From an uncultured Corynebacterium sp. (GTDB taxonomy: Bacteria > Actinomycetota > Actinomycetes > Mycobacteriales > Mycobacteriaceae): a stretch of DNA of 56,217 bases. Both the position numbers and the translations under genes were made by a program. The stretch covers positions 1 through 56,217 of the forward strand of contig NZ_CAMIHZ010000014.1 of the NCBI RefSeq assembly GCF_946222305.1. The letters are read 5' to 3'. The notes below the pieces were generated by a model. It had not been told where the DNA came from, made no database searches, and saw only the letters and a program-made list of their open reading frames with translations. Below, piece by piece: positions 6,906-15,795 of this stretch (position 1 is the first letter of the stretch; each line of letters begins with the position of its first letter).

Positions 6906-9365
6906 GTGTTTAGCACTTGGGGCGATGTTGCCTACCGACTGCGCAAAGTGATCCCGTTCGTGATCATCTTGGCGATCGTTGCGCTTTACGCCATTTTCGG
7001 GTTGAAGCTCGGCGAAAGGATGAGCCAGGAGGGCTGGGATGACCCGCACTCCCAATCCACCCGAGCCGCTCAGATTGAACAGGACACCTTCGGTCGCGAC
7101 GCGCGCGGCGACGTCATCATCCTCGTCAGTGGCGATAAGCCAGGCGCGGCGGTGGACAATGGCGTCAAAAAACAAATGGCCGAACAGCTAAAGAAGCTGA
7201 AGGACGAGCACCCAGACCAAGTGGCGGCTGTCAGCTCGGTGTACACCGGCGGGCCTCGCGCGATGGCAAAGGAAGACGGTTCGGCGACGTTTTCCTCGGT
7301 CAGCCTGCAGGGAGTGGCCGAGGATGTGCTGAAGAACTACCGCGTCATTGAAGACGAGCTACACCAGATTCAAGCCCCGGGCGTGAAGGTGGAGATCGCC
7401 GGCGCCACCGCGGTTTCCGGCGCCCTCGACAAGGGCATGGCCGAGGATATTTCCCGCGCGGAGCTCTACGCCCTGCCAGCCGTGGGTGTGCTATTGCTGC
7501 TGGTTTTCGGCGGGGTGATCGCCGCCTGCATGCCGTTGTTGGTAGGCGTTCTTTCCATCTTGGGTTCCATGGGCGTCCTCGCTATTTTGGCCGACGCCAC
7601 GCAGATCAACGTCTTCGCCCAATCAGTGGTCACCTTGTTGGGACTGGGCTTGGCCATTGACTACGGCCTGTTCATGGTCTCCCGCTTCCGGGAGGAAATG
7701 GCCGAGGGCAACGACATCCGCACCGCCGTCCGTAACACCACAGCCACCGCGGGCAAGACCGTGGTGTTCTCCGCAGCGATGGTGGCCGTGGCGCTGTCCG
7801 GTTTGCTGATTTTCCCGCAGGCCTTCCTGAAGTCCGTGGCCTTCGGAGCGATGAGCGCGGTGGGCTTGGCTGCACTGTTGAGTGTGGCGGTGCTGCCCAG
7901 CATTTTCGCGTTGCTGGGTAAGAACATCGATAAGTGGTCGATCCGCCGCAAGGGCCAGAGCCGCCAAGAAGTAGTGGATGGCTTCTGGGGTAAGGTGCCG
8001 GCTTTTGCGATGCGCCACTCCAAGAAGGTGACGTTCCTGCTGGTTGTGGGCCTGCTGGCACTGACCGTGCCCATTGCTGGCATCAAACTGGGCGGCATCA
8101 ACGAAACGTACCTGCCGCCGAACAATGAAACCCGCGTGGCGCAATCTCACTTCGATGAGCAGTTCCCCCAGTTCCGAACTGATCCCATCAAGCTGGTGAT
8201 CAAGGGCGACGGCGCCGCTGTGGGCCAGGTTTTCCAAGAGGCGAACCAACTGCAGGGCCTCACCGCTCCGTTCCAGGTCACCCAGCCGACCAAGGATGGT
8301 GTGACGGTACTGGGCACCGGCATCAAGGATCGAGATGATTACAGCGATATCGTCCACCAGCTGGAGGACCTCAAGGTCGATGGTGCAGAAGTTCTGGTCG
8401 CCGGCACACCAGCGCTAGAGGTCGAATCCATCTCCGCACTGTTCGAAAAGCTGCCGTGGATGCTGCTGTACATCGTGGTGGTGAGCTTCATCTTGATGGC
8501 GCTGATCTTCGGTTCGCTAATCATCCCCGCCAAGGCCGTCATCATGAACATCCTGGGCACGGGTGCAACCCTGGGTCTGCTGACCTTGCTCTTCGTCGAC
8601 GGAGTGGGCGCGGATTTGTTCAATTACACCGCCGGGCCGCTCATGTCCCCCATCTTGGTGCTGATCGTGGCGATCATCTTTGGTTTGTCCACGGACTACG
8701 AGGTGTTCCTCGTCTCGCGCATGGTGGAGGCCCGCGCCCGCGGGGCTTCCACCGACGAAGCCATCCGCTTCGGAACCGCCACCACCGGCAGCATCATCAC
8801 CGCCGCCGCGCTGATCATGATTGTGGTGTGTGGCGCGTTTGGATTCTCCTCCATCGTAATGATGAAGTACATCGCCTTCGGTATGGTGATCGCCCTAATC
8901 TTGGACGCCACGGTCATCCGCATGCTGCTGGTGCCAGCAGTGATGCACCTGCTGCGCGAAGACAGCTGGTGGGCACCAGGCTGGGTGAAGAAACTGTCCG
9001 AAAAGGTGGGGCACAACGAGCAATTGTCCGGCACGTCCTCCGCCCATCCACTGCAGCCGGTTCCTGCCGGGGTTGTAGCGGGGGCGGGTCGAGATGGCGT
9101 CGAACCAGAAGAACCCCCAGCACAACAGCCAGCTGCCGAACAGCCGCAACCTGCCGAAACGACCACAAGCACGGCCCCGGCGCGCATTCCGGAGCGTCCG
9201 GTGCAGCGTCACGAGCGCACCCTGCCATTCCACGAGTTGATGGCTCGTGTGCAACAACAGCAGACGGAGCGCCAGGCCGAGCAACGGCTGCGGTACGAGC
9301 GCCGTGCACTTCCCGAACCAGATAATCGGCCGGGTCACCACCAAGAAGACGAAGCCAACCAGTAG
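6906..9365 (+). CDS. cmpL1: MmpL/RND mycolate-ester exporter (MmpL3/CmpL1-type)
   Basis: An 819-residue RND-superfamily pump predicted to move trehalose monomycolate across the inner membrane. One membrane helix lies near the N-terminus (VIPFVIILAIVALYAIFG), then a periplasmic domain, five helices with the family motif GLGLAIDYGLFMVSRFREE, a short linker, and a second copy with GLSTDYEVFLVSRMVE. The two Asp-Tyr pairs match the proton-relay residues of MmpL3. The C-terminal 120 residues are Pro/Gln-rich and cytoplasmic. I chose the GTG at 6906 because AGAAAGGA lies eight bases upstream; an earlier in-frame ATG at 6816 would overlap the NYN gene. Synteny with pckA-trmB-NYN-mmpL3 supports the assignment. 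Confidence 0.92.
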   Translation: MFSTWGDVAYRLRKVIPFVIILAIVALYAIFGLKLGERMSQEGWDDPHSQSTRAAQIEQDTFGRDARGDVIILVSGDKPGAAVDNGVKKQMAEQLKKLKDEHPDQVAAVSSVYTGGPRAMAKEDGSATFSSVSLQGVAEDVLKNYRVIEDELHQIQAPGVKVEIAGATAVSGALDKGMAEDISRAELYALPAVGVLLLLVFGGVIAACMPLLVGVLSILGSMGVLAILADATQINVFAQSVVTLLGLGLAIDYGLFMVSRFREEMAEGNDIRTAVRNTTATAGKTVVFSAAMVAVALSGLLIFPQAFLKSVAFGAMSAVGLAALLSVAVLPSIFALLGKNIDKWSIRRKGQSRQEVVDGFWGKVPAFAMRHSKKVTFLLVVGLLALTVPIAGIKLGGINETYLPPNNETRVAQSHFDEQFPQFRTDPIKLVIKGDGAAVGQVFQEANQLQGLTAPFQVTQPTKDGVTVLGTGIKDRDDYSDIVHQLEDLKVDGAEVLVAGTPALEVESISALFEKLPWMLLYIVVVSFILMALIFGSLIIPAKAVIMNILGTGATLGLLTLLFVDGVGADLFNYTAGPLMSPILVLIVAIIFGLSTDYEVFLVSRMVEARARGASTDEAIRFGTATTGSIITAAALIMIVVCGAFGFSSIVMMKYIAFGMVIALILDATVIRMLLVPAVMHLLREDSWWAPGWVKKLSEKVGHNEQLSGTSSAHPLQPVPAGVVAGAGRDGVEPEEPPAQQPAAEQPQPAETTTSTAPARIPERPVQRHERTLPFHELMARVQQQQTERQAEQRLRYERRALPEPDNRPGHHQEDEANQ

Positions 9366-9451
9366 CGTAGAAGCAACGCGCGTAAGAGGACGCGCGCGCA
9401 ATAAGGCGCACAAGATGTCGCGGGCAGGATAAAGACAAGGAGGATGTGTCG

Positions 9452-10645
9452 TTGAGTCAAAGTAAGGCCAAGGCCGTTCTCACATTCCTGCGCCGTCCAT
9501 GGGTGCGTGCCATTCTCTCGCTACTGCTGATCGTTGCAATCCTGGTGGCCGCCCGCGACCAACTGCACTTCGTCGGCGACGGCTGGCACGAAATGATCCG
9601 CGCGGACGACCGTTGGCTTTGGGGCGCGGCGGCGTTGATGGGTCTGGCGATGTTCGCCCAGGCCGAGGTGATGGTGGTGCTACTGCGTTCGGCGGGCGTA
9701 AAAGTCAGCCGGCTGCGCGTGAACGCCCTGGGCCTAGCGGCGAACTCGGTTTCCTCCACGTTCCCCGGCGGGCCTGCGATTTCTGCGGCGATGATCTTCC
9801 GCGAGCAGATGAAGTGGGGCGCCACCGCGGTGATTTCCAGTTGGTACTTGGTGCTTTCTGGCGTACTAGCTGGTGGCGGCATGGCCTTGCTGGCTATTGG
9901 TGCGGTGTTCTTCCTGGGCGCCAAGGTGCAGATCAGCACGGCGATCATCAGCGTGATCGCGCTGGTAACCCTGGCTGCAGCCACAAACTGGGTCGCTTCC
10001 CATCCCCATATGCTGGAGCGCTGGCTGCGCGCCCGTTTGCGCGCGTTTAACCGGTGGCGGAAGAAGCCGGAGGATCGCTTCGAGGATAAGCTCGTCGGCC
10101 TAGCCGAACAACTCTCCGCGGTTGACCTCCCGCTCCCACAACTGGCTAAAAGCATCATCGCCTCGCTGGCTAAGTGGATTTTCGAGATCCTATGCCTCGT
10201 CGCATGCATCTACGCGGTGAACGCGGAACCGCCGATCGCGGGCGTGGTGCTGAGCTTCCTCACCGCCAAGCTCGTCGGTCAAGCGCAGGTCACGCCCGGC
10301 GGCTTGGGTCCTGTGGATGTCGCGCTGACCTCCACCCTGGTGGGCTTTGCCTCGATGACCTCCGTGCAGGCCTTCGCCAGCGTGATCTGCTTCCGCATGA
10401 TCAGTTTTGTGGGGTTGACCATCGTAGGTTGGATCGTCTTTTTCGCCGCGCAATTTTCCAAGGTCGCTAGGGAGGCAACACCTCTTGGTGGGGATGACGC
10501 CGCCACGGACTCCCCTGCCGAATCTTCCTCTGGCACAGCTGAGGTCAGCGGTACCGCGCACGGTGTGGAGCACCGCGCTGCTTCGCCTAGCACCTCTAGT
10601 TCTGCGCGAGATACCGTTCCGGGGACTGTCCGCAACGGCCGCTAA
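9452..10645 (+). CDS. UPF0104/LPG-synthase-type membrane protein
   Basis: A protein of about 397 residues with roughly eight membrane helices. It has the pattern of the lysylphosphatidylglycerol synthase transmembrane (UPF0104/YbhN) family, including NSVSSTFPGGPAISAAMIFR and VTPGGLGPVDVALTSTLVGF. The family contains lipid flippase and synthase membrane domains; no aminoacyltransferase domain is fused here. I chose the TTG at 9452, eight bases after a strong AGGAGG at 9438-9443; the GTG at 9446 would be only two bases from it. The tail is Ser/Thr-rich and probably cytoplasmic. It directly follows the MmpL gene and is likely cotranscribed, which suggests a role in envelope lipid traffic. Confidence 0.82.
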   Translation: MSQSKAKAVLTFLRRPWVRAILSLLLIVAILVAARDQLHFVGDGWHEMIRADDRWLWGAAALMGLAMFAQAEVMVVLLRSAGVKVSRLRVNALGLAANSVSSTFPGGPAISAAMIFREQMKWGATAVISSWYLVLSGVLAGGGMALLAIGAVFFLGAKVQISTAIISVIALVTLAAATNWVASHPHMLERWLRARLRAFNRWRKKPEDRFEDKLVGLAEQLSAVDLPLPQLAKSIIASLAKWIFEILCLVACIYAVNAEPPIAGVVLSFLTAKLVGQAQVTPGGLGPVDVALTSTLVGFASMTSVQAFASVICFRMISFVGLTIVGWIVFFAAQFSKVAREATPLGGDDAATDSPAESSSGTAEVSGTAHGVEHRAASPSTSSSARDTVPGTVRNGR

Positions 10646-10656
10646 GCTTGGGTGCC

Positions 10657-11157
10657 ATGGATAACTCCGCGAGCAACCCCAATCCCAACACCACTCATTC
10701 AGACGATTTTGGCCGGACTCCCGCCACGTACCCCGCTGCACAGAATCAGTCCGCACCGCGCCCAAACACATCCCCGCTGCCTGCCCTGTTGATGGATGTC
10801 TTGGGCGTGGCATTGTTCGCCCTCTTCGCCCGAATTGCCCACCAGTCAGAGGACATGCCGTTGAACTTCGGCGGATGGCTGCAAACGCTGTGGCCATTCC
10901 TCGTCGGTACCGCCATCGGCTGGGTACTGCTCGCGGTCACGGGCAAGATCGCCCGCTCCATCGCTATGGGCAGCGGAGCCATCGTCTGGTTGTGCACCGC
11001 GATCGCGGGCTTGGCTACCTGGGGATTACGCCACGGCGGTGTGCCGCACTGGTCGTTCATCATCGTCGCGAGCGTGATGAACGCGATCCTGCTGCTGGGA
11101 TGGCGAGTCATTGCCGGCATGCGCAGTCGTCGGGCAGCAGGTGGCGTCAAGAAATAA
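10657..11157 (+). CDS. DUF3054-family membrane protein
   Basis: A 166-residue protein with a short Asn/Pro-rich N-terminus and four membrane helices, resembling the DUF3054 family of actinobacterial membrane proteins of unknown function. Conserved-looking features are LMDVLGVALFALFARIAH and the loop ATWGLRHGGVPHWSFIIVA. The ATG at 10657 starts 11 bases after the stop of the UPF0104-type gene. No clear ribosome binding site is seen; TAAGCT eight bases upstream could be a -10 element for a leaderless transcript. It is the last gene of the exporter cluster. Confidence 0.8.
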   Translation: MDNSASNPNPNTTHSDDFGRTPATYPAAQNQSAPRPNTSPLPALLMDVLGVALFALFARIAHQSEDMPLNFGGWLQTLWPFLVGTAIGWVLLAVTGKIARSIAMGSGAIVWLCTAIAGLATWGLRHGGVPHWSFIIVASVMNAILLLGWRVIAGMRSRRAAGGVKK

Positions 11158-11285
11158 AAAGGCCCGGTAGTACCCCCACTTGTGGCGGGTTAACAAGATG
11201 TACACCTTGGCGAAACCGGCAGTTAGATTCGCTTTCTTAGGGTTGGAACGTCAATCAACTGCACGTTTTTGCTGAGGAGAAAGTC

Positions 11286-13388
11286 ATGGGCCTGAAGGGG
11301 CTTAACCTACTGAAGAACATGGACTTCACGTCCAGCCGTTCCCACCGCACCTGTGTCTACAAGTGTGGCGACGCTTGTTCCAAGCCAGTGCCGAACGAAT
11401 CCGATAACGCCTACTTCGGCGACATCGTCAAAGCCACCTTCAGCCGTCGTGCTGCGCTGCGTGCCGGTGGCGCTGCGATGGTGACCGTCGGTGGAGCTTC
11501 CTTCTTGGCTGCGTGCTCCGACGACAAGGGTTCGACCGGTGGCTCCAGCTCTGCGGCTTCCTCCGGATCCTCCAAGGATGTGGCAACCCCACAGGGTCTG
11601 AACTTCGAGATGGTGGAGCCAAACACCAAGGATGAGGTCGTAGTACCCAAGGGCTACAGCAGCGCTGTCGTTCTGAGCTGGGGTGACCCAGTCATCGAGG
11701 GTGCACCGAAGTTCGACATCGATAAGCAGACCCCCGAAGCTGCCGAGAAGCAGTACGGATTCAACAACGACTTCGCAGCTCTGCTTCCCATTGAGGGCGA
11801 GAAGAACCGCTTCCTGCTGGTGTGCAACCACGAGTACACCACGCCACAGCAGATGTTCCGCGATTACGACGTGAACAAGCCCACCAAGGAGCAGGTGGCC
11901 ATCGAGCTCGCCAGCCACGGCATGAGCGTGGTTGAGGTTGAAGGCAACGACAAGGACGGTCGCCTGAAGCCAGTCATGGGCAAGTACAACCGCCGTATCC
12001 ACGGCAACACCGAGTTCGAGCTGCGTGGCCCTGTTGCTGGCCACGAGTTGGTGAAGACCTCCAAGGACAAGGAAGGCAAGACCGTCCTAGGCACCTTCAA
12101 CAACTGCTCCGGCGGTGTGACCCCTTGGGGCACCGTGCTTTCCGGTGAGGAAAACATCGACCAGTACTTCGCCGGCGGTGAAGAGGTGAAGGACGAAAAG
12201 GTTCGCAAGCATCTCAAGCGCTACGGCATCAAGGACAAGGAAACCGCCCGCAAGTGGGAGCGCTTCGACGACCGCTTCGATGTGCGCAAGGAGCCTAACG
12301 AGCCAAACCGCTTCAACTGGGTCGTGGAGATCAACCCATGGGATCCAAAGTCCACCCCGGTGAAGCACACCGCGCTGGGTCGCTTCAAGCACGAGGGCGC
12401 CAACATCCACGTCACCAACGACGGCACCGTCGTTGCGTACTCCGGCGATGATTCCCGCTTCGAGTACATCTATAAGTTCGTTTCCTCCCGCAAGATGCGC
12501 AGCGGCAAGTCCGATGCGGACCGTGCAGAAAACATGAAGATCCTCGACGAGGGAACACTGTACGTCGGCACCTTTGAGGGCAACTCCAAAGACTTCAAGG
12601 AGTCCGGCAAGCTGCCGGAAGACGGCAAGTACGACGGCGAAGGCAAGTGGATCAAGCTGGCCACAGCTAAGGCCGATGGTTCCGTGGAAAGCCACGTTGA
12701 GGGCATGACCGGTGAAGAGGTTCTGGTGTACACCCGTGAGGCCGGCGATAAGGTTGGCGCTACCAAGATGGACCGCCCAGAGGACATCGAGCCGCACCCA
12801 ACCACCGGCAAGGTCTACTGCTCCTTGACCAACAACAAGTACCGTGGCGCTGGCCGCCCTGGCGAGGACGACGCTCCAATCGCCGAGGTCGCTCCGATCA
12901 AGGAGAACAAGAACGGCCTGGTTTTGGAGATCGAGGACAACCACACCGGCGAGGACATGAAGTGGAACTTGCTGCTGGTCTGTGGTGACCCCAACGAGGC
13001 GGAAACCTACTTCGGCGGCTTCGACAAGTCCAAGGTCTCCCCCATCTCCTGCCCGGACAATGTCACCTTCGACTCCTTCGGCAACCTGTGGATCTCCACG
13101 GACGGCAACGCGCTGAAGTCCAACGATGGCCTGTTTGCCGTGGCGCTCGAGGGCGAGGCTCGTGGTCTGACGAAGCAGTTCCTCACGGTGCCAGTCGGTG
13201 CCGAGACCTGTGGCCCGCTGGTCTTCGAGAAGCGCGCCCTGGTCAATGTGCAGCACCCAGGTGAGGACGAGGACGAAAACGCCAAGCTCGAGGACGCCAA
13301 GTCTCACTGGCCAGAGGGCGGCGACAAGGCTCCTCGCCCCTCCACCGTCGTGGTCTGGAAGGACGACTTCGGCACCATCGGCGCTTAA
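11286..13388 (+). CDS. phoX: PhoX-family (DUF839) exported phosphatase
   Basis: A 700-residue member of the PhoX (DUF839) family, calcium-dependent phosphomonoesterases exported by Tat. The N-terminus has a Cys-containing stretch (RTCVYKCGDACSKP, residues 21-34) common in this family. A Tat-like motif SRRAALR follows at 53-59, then a hydrophobic segment and a lipobox LAAC with Cys at about 77, so a lipoprotein is likely. Family-like sequences include NPWDPKSTPVKHTALGRFKHE, PEDIEPHPTTGKVYCSLTNN and CPDNVTFDSFGNLWISTDG. A GAGGAG site lies seven bases before the ATG. It stands alone, with convergent lysR downstream. Phosphate regulation would be expected but I see no sure Pho box. Confidence 0.88.
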   Translation: MGLKGLNLLKNMDFTSSRSHRTCVYKCGDACSKPVPNESDNAYFGDIVKATFSRRAALRAGGAAMVTVGGASFLAACSDDKGSTGGSSSAASSGSSKDVATPQGLNFEMVEPNTKDEVVVPKGYSSAVVLSWGDPVIEGAPKFDIDKQTPEAAEKQYGFNNDFAALLPIEGEKNRFLLVCNHEYTTPQQMFRDYDVNKPTKEQVAIELASHGMSVVEVEGNDKDGRLKPVMGKYNRRIHGNTEFELRGPVAGHELVKTSKDKEGKTVLGTFNNCSGGVTPWGTVLSGEENIDQYFAGGEEVKDEKVRKHLKRYGIKDKETARKWERFDDRFDVRKEPNEPNRFNWVVEINPWDPKSTPVKHTALGRFKHEGANIHVTNDGTVVAYSGDDSRFEYIYKFVSSRKMRSGKSDADRAENMKILDEGTLYVGTFEGNSKDFKESGKLPEDGKYDGEGKWIKLATAKADGSVESHVEGMTGEEVLVYTREAGDKVGATKMDRPEDIEPHPTTGKVYCSLTNNKYRGAGRPGEDDAPIAEVAPIKENKNGLVLEIEDNHTGEDMKWNLLLVCGDPNEAETYFGGFDKSKVSPISCPDNVTFDSFGNLWISTDGNALKSNDGLFAVALEGEARGLTKQFLTVPVGAETCGPLVFEKRALVNVQHPGEDEDENAKLEDAKSHWPEGGDKAPRPSTVVVWKDDFGTIGA

Positions 13389-13427
13389 TCGCGCCTCCGG
13401 TCGAGCTTCGGAGTCTTCACCCCCGGG

Positions 13428-13508
13428 CCGGCTCGGGCATCTTCACACCGAGCCGGACTTGGACGTCTTCGCCTGTGGCCGGGCTTCGGCTCGGTATCCG
13501 GCCTTTTT
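13428..13508. terminator. Stem-loops between phoX and lysR
   Basis: CCGGCTCGG at 13428-13436 pairs with CCGAGCCGG at 13448-13456. A second stem, GGCCGG at 13477-13482 with CCGGCC at 13498-13503, is followed by TTTTT at 13504-13508. The second is a likely intrinsic terminator for phoX; the first may help terminate lysR from the other side. Confidence 0.7.
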
Positions 13509-13517
13509 AACCGACGC

Positions 13518-14408
13518 CTAGGGTCGCCCGGCCAAGCGCTTCGTCACGAAGTCGCGGAAGGCATCGGCTGCCGGGGCCGGTGAAGTGCCCGGTAGCCACA
13601 CAATCCCCAGCTCCCTCTCACGGGTTTCCGTGAGAGGGAGCATTGTTACGCCCGGAATCACCAGGTTCGGGTCCCCCAACGGCAGGATCGCCACGCCCAG
13701 CCCTGCGGAAACCAACCCGGCCAGCGTCGTCAACTCCATGGATTCGAAGACCAACTTCGGTCGAAAACCAGCCTCCGCCGTGAGGTCGTCCAGCAACATG
13801 CGCGTGCCATAGCCCTCGAGCATCGCTATGAAAGGTTCGTCCTCCGCCTCGGCGATGCTGATCGATTCGCGCCCGGCCCAACGGTGATCATCAGGCACCG
13901 ACAAAGCCAGCCGCTGCGTGGTGAGCTGCACCCAATTCAGTTCCCCCGCAGCCACGAACCCCGAAGGTTTCGGCCCCACCAACGCCAAGTCCGCGGAACG
14001 ATCTAAAACGTGATCGATCAGAGTCTGCGCCGCCCCTTGCACCAACTTGAACTCCACATGCGGATGTAGCTCACGGTAGGAACGCAACAGGTCCGGCACC
14101 ATCCACGTTCCCAACGAGTGCATGAAGTCCAGCCGGACCGTGCCCTTTTCGGGATCCATGAGCCGGTGCACCTCCGCCACCCCACGGTCCCAGCTTTTGA
14201 GTGCTTCCCGGGCATGCTCGGCCAAAGCCCGCCCGCATTCGTTGAGAAACAAATGCCGCCCCCGCCGGTCGAACAGCTCCGCCCCTACTTCGCTTTCCAA
14301 CGTGGACAAACGTCGGGATAGCGCGGATTGGCTGACCCCTAAACTCAAAGCGGAGTCCACCATGTTCTGGCTTTCTGCGAGGTCGAGGAACCACTCCATC
14401 TGCTTCAT
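13518..14408 (-). CDS. LysR-family transcriptional regulator
   Basis: A 296-residue LysR-type regulator. The N-terminal winged helix-turn-helix covers about residues 1-60 (LSLGVSQSALSRRLSTLESE, then GAELFDRRGRHLFLNECG), and a periplasmic-binding-like effector domain covers about residues 90-290. The ATG at 14408 gives the typical short N-terminus. It is divergent from an MFS transporter gene with about 80 bases between them, the usual arrangement for a LysR protein that controls its neighbour and itself. The pairing with a YnfM-like transporter recalls ynfL-ynfM (punR-punC) of E. coli. The effector is unknown. Confidence 0.92.
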   Translation of the reverse strand: MKQMEWFLDLAESQNMVDSALSLGVSQSALSRRLSTLESEVGAELFDRRGRHLFLNECGRALAEHAREALKSWDRGVAEVHRLMDPEKGTVRLDFMHSLGTWMVPDLLRSYRELHPHVEFKLVQGAAQTLIDHVLDRSADLALVGPKPSGFVAAGELNWVQLTTQRLALSVPDDHRWAGRESISIAEAEDEPFIAMLEGYGTRMLLDDLTAEAGFRPKLVFESMELTTLAGLVSAGLGVAILPLGDPNLVIPGVTMLPLTETRERELGIVWLPGTSPAPAADAFRDFVTKRLAGRP

Positions 14409-14463
14409 GGTGATTCATTCTGACACAAAATCATTGCACGTAACTGGACTAGACAATAATTCC

Positions 14464-14479
14464 GTTGCATTATGCGAAA
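14464..14479. promoter_or_regulatory. Candidate LysR operator
   Basis: The perfect palindrome GCAT-T-ATGC (14467-14475) is extended on both sides to TTGCATTATGCGAA, which fits the loose T-N11-A LysR pattern. It lies in the short divergent interval, about ten bases before the MFS start. The role is inferred from position and symmetry. Confidence 0.4.
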
Positions 14480-14487
14480 CATGCCTG

Positions 14488-15738
14488 ATGGCGGACAATA
14501 AATGGATGGAAACCGACAGAGCCGATCACACCACCGGCCGTCGTCGCGACGGCCTCACGCCCACCGACCCGCTCTACCGACGCGCGCTCATTGCAGCGCT
14601 GTGCGCGGGCTTGGCTTCTTTCAATGCGCTCTACGCCACCCAGGCTGTCCTACCCGCCCTATCGGGCGCGTTCCACGTCTCCCCCACAATCGCCGCACTG
14701 ACAGTATCCGCTACCACAGGCGCGCTGGCCTTGACAGTCCTGCCGGCGGGCGTAATCAGTGAACGCTTTGGGCGTCGAAAAGTAATACAGATCTCCGCTC
14801 TCGCCGCCACAGTATTGTCCCTGCTGCTGTGCCTCATGCCGAATATCCAAAGCATCATCGCTCTGCGTTTCGTCCAAGGCATTGCAGTAGCCGGCGTGCC
14901 CGCAGTCGTCATGACGTACCTCGCCGAGGAGATCGACGGCCGCTATCTGCCCCGAGTGATGGGGTTCTATATTTCGGGCACCACCTTGGGTGGCCTACTG
15001 GGCCGCCTCATCCCCGGCATTGCCTTAGATTTCACCAGCTGGCGCTACGCGGTACTGCTCAGCGCGGGTTTCGCCGTGCTCATGGCGATCATCACGGCCA
15101 CGGTAATACCACCCCAGCACACCTTCGAGGCGAAAAAGATCACGTGGCGTCACGAACTCACCGCCATCGGTAGCCACCTGCGTAACCCGGTCCTCCTCCG
15201 CTTATTCGCGCTGCCTTTCCTGCTGATGGGAACGTTTGTCAGCCTGTACAACTACCTGGGTTTCCGCCTGATCAATGACTTCGGCCTACCCGCTTCCCTC
15301 GCTGCCCTAACCTTCGTGATGTACCTTTCCGGCACGTGGTCCTCGGCTCGCGCGGGCGCACTGGTTTCCAAATGGGGCCGCTCTCGGGTCGTTGCGGGCG
15401 CTTGCTTTGTTGGCGTTGTGGGGCTTGTCCTTCTTTTCATTCCGACGCTGCCTTCCACCCTTGTGGGCTGCTTAGCCTTTACCGCGGCGTTCTTTGCCGC
15501 GCACTCCGCAGCTTCCGCGTGGGTTGGAGAACTTGCTACGCACGACCGGGCCGAGGCCTCGAGTCTCTACGTGTTCAGTTACTACATCGGATCCTCGCTC
15601 ATGGGATGGATCTCGGGGTATTTCTTCCACGCCGGGTGGCCTATCTTTGTGGCGTGGATCGTGGTGGTCATCGGCGTGTCGCTAGTGATTGCACTGTCCT
15701 TGTTTAAGCAGGGCAAATCCCGGAAAAAAGTTGTCTAA
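14488..15738 (+). CDS. MFS transporter, YnfM/PunC-like
   Basis: A major facilitator superfamily permease of 416 residues with about 12 helices. The conserved loop 2-3 motif appears as GVISERFGRRKVIQISALA. Other regions (ASFNALYATQAVLPALSGAF, and VVMTYLAEEIDGRYLPRVMG) resemble the E. coli YnfM group, which now includes a purine nucleoside permease; the substrate here is unknown. I chose the ATG at 14488; the ATG at 14506 is also possible. The frame stays open into the divergent lysR gene, but those upstream codons lie antisense to it and are not used. Regulation by the adjacent LysR protein is likely. Confidence 0.85.
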   Translation: MADNKWMETDRADHTTGRRRDGLTPTDPLYRRALIAALCAGLASFNALYATQAVLPALSGAFHVSPTIAALTVSATTGALALTVLPAGVISERFGRRKVIQISALAATVLSLLLCLMPNIQSIIALRFVQGIAVAGVPAVVMTYLAEEIDGRYLPRVMGFYISGTTLGGLLGRLIPGIALDFTSWRYAVLLSAGFAVLMAIITATVIPPQHTFEAKKITWRHELTAIGSHLRNPVLLRLFALPFLLMGTFVSLYNYLGFRLINDFGLPASLAALTFVMYLSGTWSSARAGALVSKWGRSRVVAGACFVGVVGLVLLFIPTLPSTLVGCLAFTAAFFAAHSAASAWVGELATHDRAEASSLYVFSYYIGSSLMGWISGYFFHAGWPIFVAWIVVVIGVSLVIALSLFKQGKSRKKVV

Positions 15739-15781
15739 GAAAACTATTCTTTTTATTTTCAAGACAGACATTTAGGATAGC

Positions 15782-15787
15782 GATAAT
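15782..15787 (+). promoter_or_regulatory. -10 element of the DUF6230 operon
   Basis: GATAAT lies eight bases before the ATG at 15796, and no ribosome binding site is present in that gap. This spacing places transcription start at or next to the A of the ATG, so the first gene of the operon is probably leaderless. Confidence 0.5.
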
Positions 15788-15795
15788 ATTCCCGC

